From Arthrobacter sp. cf158 (GTDB lineage Bacteria; Actinomycetota; Actinomycetes; Actinomycetales; Micrococcaceae): DNA of 64,000 bases. Positions within the stretch are counted from its first letter, which is position 1, and each line of letters starts with the position of its first letter. The notes beneath the pieces were generated by a model. The model worked only from the letters and a program-made list of their open reading frames with translations. It did not search any database and was not told the origin of the DNA. Both the position numbers and the translations under genes were made by a program. This document shows positions 58,487 through 64,000 of the stretch, piece by piece. Location of the stretch: assembly GCF_900106835.1 (NCBI RefSeq), contig NZ_FNNR01000013.1:56713-120712 (forward strand), written 5' to 3'.

Positions 58487-59611
58487 GTGGACGTTCAAGT
58501 AGGGAAGCTCCCGGCGCCGCCGGAGGTGAACGAAAACCTCCCCGCGCCGGTGACTCCGGAAACGGAGAAGGCCGAGGATCCGGGCTCGTGGGCCCGGATC
58601 CTGCCTTACGCTGCCCGGCTCAAAAAGACGTCCCGCCGCAACTTCCTCATCACCGCTGGCGCATCCGCGGCGCTGGCCGGGGACATGCTCTTCACCCGGC
58701 GGGTGCAGGCCGAGCGTCGGGCCACCAAGATACTTCGCGTCCCCGATCCCTACTCGGACTTGTACTTCCCCAAAGCCAGCTGGATTCTCTTTCCCGGGTA
58801 CAAGACCAGTTGGGAAGAGGGGCAGTGGATTCTCAACTCACTGCGTCCCGCCCTGCACCAGCGCGGCCGCCTTGCCGCCGTCGGATATTCCAATCTGGGG
58901 CTGGACGTGGACGAGATCGTCCGCGAAATCATCCTGCACGTGCGCGAACTGGAACTTGAGAAGTTGTACTTCTACGGCCACAGTTTCGGCGGGATGCTCG
59001 CCACACAGGTCGCTGCCCGCCTGCTGGAGCTGCACGGCGTTGAAACGCAGTTGATCGTCCTGGACTCGAGCCCCTTCAGCCGCGCCGACGTCCTTGACCA
59101 AAGTTGGTTCGACGGCGTGGTGTTCCTCTACGAGAATGGGTTCCGCATCCCTTCGGTGCTCCGCGGAAGCTATGAGCTGGGGGAGCGCGTGGTGCACAAG
59201 GACGAGCGGACGTGGCGGCAGATCCTTGACCAGAGCCTGGAGCAACTCTCGCCGATCGCCCCGTCCAGTGTGCTGATCCAGACGGAGTCGGCCTACATCT
59301 ATCACTTTGATGGCCTGCGCTTTGCCGGCAAGATCGGTGGGGCCAAGATGGCGTTCCTGGGCAATTCCAAGGACGGTACCGTCAATTACGAGTCGGCTCG
59401 TGCCGGTTGGAGCAAAGTGTTCGGAGCCAACATGGCGCTGCCCACGCTCAGTACCGACGGCGCCCGCCCCGCGCATGCCAGCCCCCAATGGAACGGTGGC
59501 GTGTACAGGCCGCTGCTGGAGCGGGTCCAGGATGAACTGCAGCCGCTGCCGCCAGAGCCCGTAGAGCCGTCGTATCAAGAGCCCAACGGCAAGGTCATCC
59601 GGCCGGCGTAG
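58487..59611 (+). CDS. Alpha/beta hydrolase with Tat-type signal motif
   Basis: 374 residues from a GTG at 58487 with no strong ribosome-binding site. An acidic 45-residue N-terminus precedes the twin-arginine motif TSRRNFLITAGASAALAGD (RR at 50-51), suggesting Tat export or membrane anchoring. Nucleophile elbow GHSFGG gives S166; the fold continues VETQLIVLDSSPFSRADVL. No lid or family-specific motif identifies the substrate. The position of RR so far from the start suggests that the true start may be further downstream, but no better ATG/GTG with a site is seen. Confidence 0.78.
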   Translation: MDVQVGKLPAPPEVNENLPAPVTPETEKAEDPGSWARILPYAARLKKTSRRNFLITAGASAALAGDMLFTRRVQAERRATKILRVPDPYSDLYFPKASWILFPGYKTSWEEGQWILNSLRPALHQRGRLAAVGYSNLGLDVDEIVREIILHVRELELEKLYFYGHSFGGMLATQVAARLLELHGVETQLIVLDSSPFSRADVLDQSWFDGVVFLYENGFRIPSVLRGSYELGERVVHKDERTWRQILDQSLEQLSPIAPSSVLIQTESAYIYHFDGLRFAGKIGGAKMAFLGNSKDGTVNYESARAGWSKVFGANMALPTLSTDGARPAHASPQWNGGVYRPLLERVQDELQPLPPEPVEPSYQEPNGKVIRPA

Positions 59612-59614
59612 CTC

Positions 59615-60322
59615 TCAGGTACCGTTCCCCAGCGATTCAACCTCGACGGCGGTGAGGCCTGCCTCGCGCAGGAAGGCACGTACGTCCCCGAACTCCTGTG
59701 CGAAACCAGCAAGGAAATGCCGGATCGCGGCCTCGGGGCTTTGCAGGATCATGAGGTCCGGGCTGAAATACTCTGCCGGCGTTGAGGGAACGCTGAGGCG
59801 CCACGTCTCGGCCATCACCTTCAGGACGTCCGGCAGGTTTTCTGTGGTTGCAACGTAATCCGACACCACTTGGTCCTCGGTCCCGCCGGCTGCCAGCAGC
59901 CCAACAGCCGACACCACGCCTGTCCGGTCCTTACCCAACGAACAATGAATCAACGTGCGCTTGCCGCTCGCCACGGGACGCAGTGCATCCGCCACCCACT
60001 CGGGCCGGATCCGGATCCAGCCAAGGTACAGCTCCCCGAGGTCCTCAGCCGTTTCGACTGCTTGGAGCGACCCCGCCACCGCGTTGGGGTCCAGGGGATT
60101 GTTGATGAGTTCGACGGCGGGCGGGACCACGGCGGCAGGTGCGTCGGCGTCGTGAACCAACCACGGAACCAAGGAGCGCTCCAGTTCACTCCGTAAATCC
60201 ACGATCGCCTGGATGCCGTGCTCTGCCAGGAAACCCGACGTTGCAGCGGCATCCAAACCGAACGGCTGGCTCCCCCTGAGTATCCGGCCGCCGGCCAAAG
60301 CACGCAGATTGAGCACAGCCAT
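59615..60322 (-). CDS. Tyrosine-phosphatase-like protein
   Basis: 235 residues. It has the CX5R phosphatase loop HCSLGKDRTG (C127, R133) with an N-terminal substrate region LRGSQPFGLDAAATSGFL and VDLRSELERS, as in bacterial PTP/phosphoinositide phosphatases of the Y_phosphatase3 type (mycobacterial PtpB relatives). It is cytoplasmic by sequence. It follows the HAD phosphatase gene by 10 bases on the same strand, so the two are probably cotranscribed. Confidence 0.9.
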   Translation of the reverse strand: MAVLNLRALAGGRILRGSQPFGLDAAATSGFLAEHGIQAIVDLRSELERSLVPWLVHDADAPAAVVPPAVELINNPLDPNAVAGSLQAVETAEDLGELYLGWIRIRPEWVADALRPVASGKRTLIHCSLGKDRTGVVSAVGLLAAGGTEDQVVSDYVATTENLPDVLKVMAETWRLSVPSTPAEYFSPDLMILQSPEAAIRHFLAGFAQEFGDVRAFLREAGLTAVEVESLGNGT

Positions 60323-60332
60323 GGTGCGTCCC

Positions 60333-61163
60333 CTAGATCTGGCTCTTGAGGTCGGCCACGGAGTTCAGGATCTGGTTGGGCCGGAACGGGAAGGACACGA
60401 TTTCCTCACGCTGTGTGATGCCGCTGAGCACCAGGACCGTGTGCAGGCCCGCTTCCATACCGGCCACGATGTCCGTGTCCATGCGGTCCCCGATCATGGC
60501 AGTGGTCTCGGAGTGGGCATCGATCTGGTTCATCGCCGAGCGGAACATCATGGGGTTCGGCTTGCCCACAATATAGGGCTCGCGGCCGGTTGCCTTGGTG
60601 ATCATGGCCGCGATGGCGCCGGTAGCCGGCATGGGGCCGTCCTTGGAGGGGCCGGTGGCGTCAGGGTTGGTGGCGATGAAGCGGGCGCCTGCCAGGATGT
60701 GGCGGACGGCCATGGTGATCGCTTCGAAAGAGTAAGTGCGGGTTTCGCCGAGGACCACGAAATCGGGGTCCGTGTCCGTGAGAATAAAACCGGCCTCGTG
60801 CAGCGCGGTGGTGAGGCCGGCCTCGCCGATGGTGTACGCGCGGTTGCCTGAGTCTGAGGACTGCACCTGGTCCTTGAGGAACTGTGCCGTTGCCAGCGCC
60901 GACGTCCAGATGTTCTCTTCCGGTACTTCCAGGCCGGATGCACGCAGGCGGGCGGCGAGGTCCCGCGGGGTGAAGATGGAGTTGTTGGTCAGCACCAGGA
61001 AGCGTTTGGAGGTATCCACCCAGCGCTGGATCAGTTCAGCTGCGCCGGGAATCGCCTGGTTTTCGTGGACCAGGACGCCGTCCATGTCCGTGAGCCAGCA
61101 TTCGATTTCGTGGCCATTGCGGTAAACCGAGGTGGACGTGTGGGGCGTGGATTCTTCTGCCAT
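60333..61163 (-). CDS. HAD-superfamily IIA phosphatase (NagD-like)
   Basis: 276 residues from the ATG at 61163, with GGAGG upstream; the longer frame to 61265 is untranslated leader. HAD motifs: I LTDMDGVLVHE (D26, D28), II VLTNNS, III/IV GKPNPMMFRSAM and MIGDRMDTDIVAGMEAG. The C2-type cap (IIA) is inserted after motif II. Relatives dephosphorylate sugar phosphates, nucleotides or glycerol phosphate. No partner other than the phosphatase downstream gives substrate clues. Confidence 0.92.
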   Translation of the reverse strand: MAEESTPHTSTSVYRNGHEIECWLTDMDGVLVHENQAIPGAAELIQRWVDTSKRFLVLTNNSIFTPRDLAARLRASGLEVPEENIWTSALATAQFLKDQVQSSDSGNRAYTIGEAGLTTALHEAGFILTDTDPDFVVLGETRTYSFEAITMAVRHILAGARFIATNPDATGPSKDGPMPATGAIAAMITKATGREPYIVGKPNPMMFRSAMNQIDAHSETTAMIGDRMDTDIVAGMEAGLHTVLVLSGITQREEIVSFPFRPNQILNSVADLKSQI

Positions 61164-61465
61164 ATTTGCCTCCGGCGTGGGTTGTTCATGCACTGCCACC
61201 CAGTCTTCCATCAATCTGTTGCCTAAACATCCTGAGTCCGCGCTTATGTGGGTAGTTCTACCCATGCGAATAGCCCTTATGACTTGTGCGATGCACGGTG
61301 GCCTGAACTACGCTGGTGGCTGCGCGGAACAGGCCACGCCGTGGGTCGGGGGATCTTCACGGTGAACACTCAGTGCCTGCCACGCTTCAGCAGGTCCCCT
61401 TTTCCGGATTGTCCACCAGTGTCCCCAGAGGCACGGTGCCAGCACTGCACTCGAAAGGGCCTGTC
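61164..61465. promoter_or_regulatory. Divergent intergenic region with GTGGGTAGTTC-type dyad
   Basis: 302 bp between divergent genes. The only notable element is GTGGGTAGTTCTACCCAT (61248-61265), containing TGGGTAG-TT-CTACCCA. It matches 16 of 18 bases with the site upstream of the secreted protein at 28928-28945. The ribosome-binding site for the downstream gene (GAAAGGGC) is weak. No ORF, repeat or terminator is seen. Confidence 0.5.
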
Positions 61466-62653
61466 ATGAGCAATAACAATGGAGCACCGCAACCTCCCTA
61501 CAACCCGGACGGCGTGCCACAGCCGCGGTATGACACCGGCAAGGAACAGTACCGTCAGTACCAGCCGGGGCAGACCCAACCCATGTACCAGCCGGAGGCC
61601 CAACAGCCGGCCCAGCCGCCGGCCCAGCCGCAGGAGGGCCGTACCGAGGCTTTCCCCACGCAACAACCGCCCACTCAGGCATTTCCTGCACAGGGGAACC
61701 AGTCACCGCACGGACACCCCGACGGCGTGTACGCCGAGACTGTTCACCGCTACCCGCAGGCGGACCCCAACCAGCCCGGCTACCCTGGCGGCCCCAACCA
61801 GAACCCTGGCGACCACAACAGGAAGTCGCTGTTCTTCATCCTGGGTGGAGTGGCCGTCGTCGTGATTATTGCCCTGGTGGTGGCATTCACGTGGCTCATT
61901 CCCGCGATGACTAAGCCTGTGGCCGTTGAAACGCCGTCGGTGACGTCCTCCGAAGAAGCATCGGATGCAGCCGCCGAGCCTTCTGCCGAGCCGTCGGGAG
62001 ATGCATCGGCATCCACTGACCTTCCCGCCGGCGCCATCCCGCTGCCCGCCGTATGGGAAGGTTTCGCCGGCCCCACCAACGTCCCGGCCGACGGTGATCC
62101 CCTGTTCAGCAAATGGGTCACGGGCGAATCGTCCTTCCAGTACCTTGCCGAGTGGACCCACGACGAATCGTTCGGCATCACCAAGGATCCGAGCACGGGC
62201 GAAGAAATCCAAAAGAAAGCCCAAGGGACCGTGGAGACCGACGGCGACGGGATCGCGCTCGCCTACGCCTTCTTCGCTGAGTCCGAGGAAGGCAAGTTTG
62301 GCAAGGACCCCGCCGAGGTCAAGGCCGCCATCCAGGACATTGAGGCGCGCTATAAGGAAATGACCGCCACTGAGCTTCCGCAGAACCTGGTGGGCCACAA
62401 GTGCACGTCCGACTTCAAGACCAGCATGCCGGAAGTACGCGAGTTCCGTCGCGGCGCGGCCGTGGTGGTCAGCTTCACCTGCAACAACGCCCGCGGCGAA
62501 GCGATTCAGGCCGTGAACCTGTTTTCCGTGACCCCGTGGGGCACGCCGCAGATGCTGGGCGTCAGCGGACACAAGGAATACTGGGATGCCCACCCCGGGC
62601 TTTTTGAGCAACTGGGCAACTCGTACCGCATCAACAAGTGGAAGATGGGCTGA
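61466..62653 (+). CDS. Membrane-anchored protein with Pro/Gln-rich cytoplasmic domain
   Basis: 395 residues from the ATG at 61466; the upstream open frame from 61316 has no site. Residues 1-118 are low-complexity Pro/Gln/Tyr/Gly-rich (NPDGVPQPRYDTGKEQYRQ type); a single membrane helix is at about 121-144; then a Ser/Glu/Ala-rich spacer (150-190) and a folded extracellular domain (about 195-395) with two cysteines (GHKCTSDF, SFTCNNA) probably disulphide-bonded. The layout is common in actinobacterial cell-envelope proteins, often linked to cell division or wall synthesis; no function is assigned. Confidence 0.82.
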   Translation: MSNNNGAPQPPYNPDGVPQPRYDTGKEQYRQYQPGQTQPMYQPEAQQPAQPPAQPQEGRTEAFPTQQPPTQAFPAQGNQSPHGHPDGVYAETVHRYPQADPNQPGYPGGPNQNPGDHNRKSLFFILGGVAVVVIIALVVAFTWLIPAMTKPVAVETPSVTSSEEASDAAAEPSAEPSGDASASTDLPAGAIPLPAVWEGFAGPTNVPADGDPLFSKWVTGESSFQYLAEWTHDESFGITKDPSTGEEIQKKAQGTVETDGDGIALAYAFFAESEEGKFGKDPAEVKAAIQDIEARYKEMTATELPQNLVGHKCTSDFKTSMPEVREFRRGAAVVVSFTCNNARGEAIQAVNLFSVTPWGTPQMLGVSGHKEYWDAHPGLFEQLGNSYRINKWKMG

Positions 62654-62699
62654 TCCAAGGCAGCTCAAACGGGCAACAGGGCAGGGCTAAAGTTGAGGG

Positions 62700-63386
62700 G
62701 TGACTGACCTTCCCCCCTCCACAGCCCTGCCCGCCCCTGCCGAAACCACAGCGGAGGGCGAGGCAGAAGCGAAACCCGAGGTCGGCGTCGGGCCTTGGGA
62801 AGGTGACTTGCCGCTGGGTGACCATTGGGATCCGGACCTGTTGAGGGATGGTGACCGCCGCAACGTGGTGGACCAGTACCGGTACTGGAAGCACGAGGCC
62901 ATTGTGGCGGACCTGGATTCCAAGCGGCACGATTTCCACATTGCCATTGAGAACTGGCAGCACGACCTCAACATCGGCACCGTGGTGCGCACCGCCAACG
63001 CGTTCCTCGCCAAAGAGGTCCACATTATTGGTCGACGCCGGTGGAATCGCCGCGGGGCAATGGTCACCGACCGCTACCAACACGTCCGCCACCACCCCAC
63101 AGTTGAGGACTTTGTCCAATGGGCTGAGGGGGAGGGGCTGGCGGTGATCGGCATCGACATCTTCCCGGATTCCGTGCCACTGGAGACTTACGATCTCCCG
63201 AAGAACTGCGTGCTGGTGTTTGGCCAGGAAGGTCCGGGACTCACACCGGAAGTACACGATGCCGCGGTCGCAACGCTGTCCATCGAGCAGTTCGGCTCCA
63301 CACGGTCCATGAACGCAGCGTCTGCCGCGGCCATTGCCATGCACGCGTGGGTCCGCCGCCACGTGTTCCAGCAGCCGATTCCGTAG
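62700..63386 (+). CDS. TrmH/SpoU-family RNA methyltransferase
   Basis: 228 residues from a GTG at 62700 with TTGAGGG just upstream. SPOUT fold motifs: NIGTVVRTANAFLAKEVHII (motif 1), LVFGQEGPGLTPE (motif 2), IEQFGSTRSMNAASAAAIAM (motif 3), forming the AdoMet-binding knot. The N-terminal 55 residues are acidic and variable. Relatives 2'-O-methylate tRNA position 18 or rRNA; the target here is unknown. Confidence 0.93.
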   Translation: MTDLPPSTALPAPAETTAEGEAEAKPEVGVGPWEGDLPLGDHWDPDLLRDGDRRNVVDQYRYWKHEAIVADLDSKRHDFHIAIENWQHDLNIGTVVRTANAFLAKEVHIIGRRRWNRRGAMVTDRYQHVRHHPTVEDFVQWAEGEGLAVIGIDIFPDSVPLETYDLPKNCVLVFGQEGPGLTPEVHDAAVATLSIEQFGSTRSMNAASAAAIAMHAWVRRHVFQQPIP

Positions 63387-63524
63387 CCCTTCCCGGCGGA
63401 AGTGTTAAGAACCCCCAGTGACCCGAAACACGGCGTCCCGGCGGATATCGCTAGGATGGTGCTAGCCGTAAGCGGTCTACTCCAGGGTTACCAACCCACA
63501 GACGAATTCAGCATAGGAGTCACC

Positions 63525-64000
63525 ATGCCCATTGCAACCCCAGAGATTTACTCCGAGATGATCGACCGTGCGAAGGCTGGCGGTTTCGCTTTCCCTGCGG
63601 TCAACGTGACGTCGTCGCAGACTCTGAATGCTGCGATCCGCGGTTTCGCCGAGGCAGAATCCGATGGCATCATCCAGGTTTCCACCGGTGGTGCTGCGTA
63701 CTGGTCCGGTGCTTCGGTCAAGGACATGGTGGCCGGTTCCCTCGGCTTCGCCGCGTTCGCCCGTGAAGTTGCCAGGAATTACAACGTCAACATCGCCCTG
63801 CACACGGACCACTGCCCGCAGGACAAGCTGGCGGACTTCGTCCTGCCGTTGCTGGCCGCTTCCGAGGAAGCCGTGAAAGCCGGCAAGGACCCGATCTTTA
63901 ACTCGCACATGTGGGACGGCTCGCACGAGACCCTGTCGGAGAACCTGCGGATCGGCCGTGAACTGCTGGAGCGTGCTGCTGCTGCGAAGATCATCCTGGA
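63525..64000 (+). CDS. fbaA: Class II fructose-bisphosphate aldolase (3' end outside window)
   Basis: The first 158 residues are present, running off the window. ATAGGAGTCACC precedes the ATG. It cleaves fructose 1,6-bisphosphate in glycolysis. N-terminal features: AGGFAFPAVNVTSSQTLNAA, IIQVSTGGAAYWSG, zinc ligand region ALHTDHCPQD, and HMWDGSHETLSENLRIGREL, characteristic of the class IIA Zn-dependent enzymes. The frame is intact to base 64000. The gene is preceded by about 138 bp in which no clear terminator was seen. Confidence 0.97.
   Translation, partial: MPIATPEIYSEMIDRAKAGGFAFPAVNVTSSQTLNAAIRGFAEAESDGIIQVSTGGAAYWSGASVKDMVAGSLGFAAFAREVARNYNVNIALHTDHCPQDKLADFVLPLLAASEEAVKAGKDPIFNSHMWDGSHETLSENLRIGRELLERAAAAKIIL

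Overview
The window is chromosomal DNA from a high-GC Gram-positive bacterium. The gene content and protein style suggest a soil actinobacterium of the Arthrobacter/Paenarthrobacter group: VanW, a TipA-like MerR regulator, a DUF222/HNH remnant, actinobacterial LacI regulators and many GTG/TTG starts. This assignment is inference from style, not from a database search. No rRNA, tRNA, CRISPR array, insertion sequence or prophage was recognised. Coding density is high and many genes overlap at ATGA/GTGA junctions.

Region 1 (1-9.1 kb): the 3' part of pdxS with a small coupled gene, then a LysR regulator divergent from a Rieske oxygenase/reductase pair (gbcAB-like, glycine betaine demethylation), a glycogen-debranching-type enzyme, a small unknown protein and a photolyase. 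Region 2 (9.1-13.6 kb): valine-catabolic operon mmsA - 3-hydroxyisobutyryl-CoA hydrolase - mmsB - enoyl-CoA hydratase. Region 3 (13.6-20.5 kb): DUF4190-like membrane protein, TenA-like protein, universal stress protein, a broken DUF222/HNH gene, MarR regulator, and an acyl-CoA synthetase divergent from an acyl-CoA dehydrogenase. Region 4 (20.5-31.1 kb): amino-acid/amine permease, choline dehydrogenase and betaine aldehyde dehydrogenase (betB preceded by tandem dyads), then a lipoprotein, VanW, small membrane and secreted proteins, and TetR, MerR/TipA and PadR regulators. Region 5 (31.1-32.2 kb): a 32-bp-period repeat patch and nadE.

Region 6 (32.2-52.4 kb) is the most interesting part: a large sugar-acid (uronate/glycoside) utilisation cluster. 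It holds two LacI regulators, two TIM-barrel isomerase + Gfo/Idh/MocA oxidoreductase pairs flanking an oligopeptide-type ABC importer (one protein is a permease-ATPase fusion), uxaC, a uxuB-like reductase, a GPH symporter, a ManD-type dehydratase, and a single 759-residue polypeptide that joins a gluconokinase to a family 3 glycoside hydrolase. Six promoters in this cluster carry nearly the same 16-bp palindrome (consensus YGGCAAYCGGTTGYCA), with its right arm forming the -35 hexamer, so the cluster looks like one LacI regulon. Two of these promoters, and the betB promoter, appear to give leaderless mRNAs.

Region 7 (52.4-57.9 kb): a xylose/multiple-sugar ABC importer operon with its own LacI regulator and a different operator pair (TTGTGAACGCTAACAA and its exact reverse complement). 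Region 8 (57.9-64 kb): housekeeping genes pyrE, a Tat-motif alpha/beta hydrolase, a tyrosine-phosphatase-like protein, a HAD phosphatase, an exported membrane-anchored protein, a TrmH/SpoU methyltransferase, and the 5' part of class II fructose-bisphosphate aldolase.

Together the window encodes choline to glycine betaine to dimethylglycine steps, most of valine degradation, and uptake plus intracellular hydrolysis, isomerisation and dehydration of an acidic sugar or glycoside.
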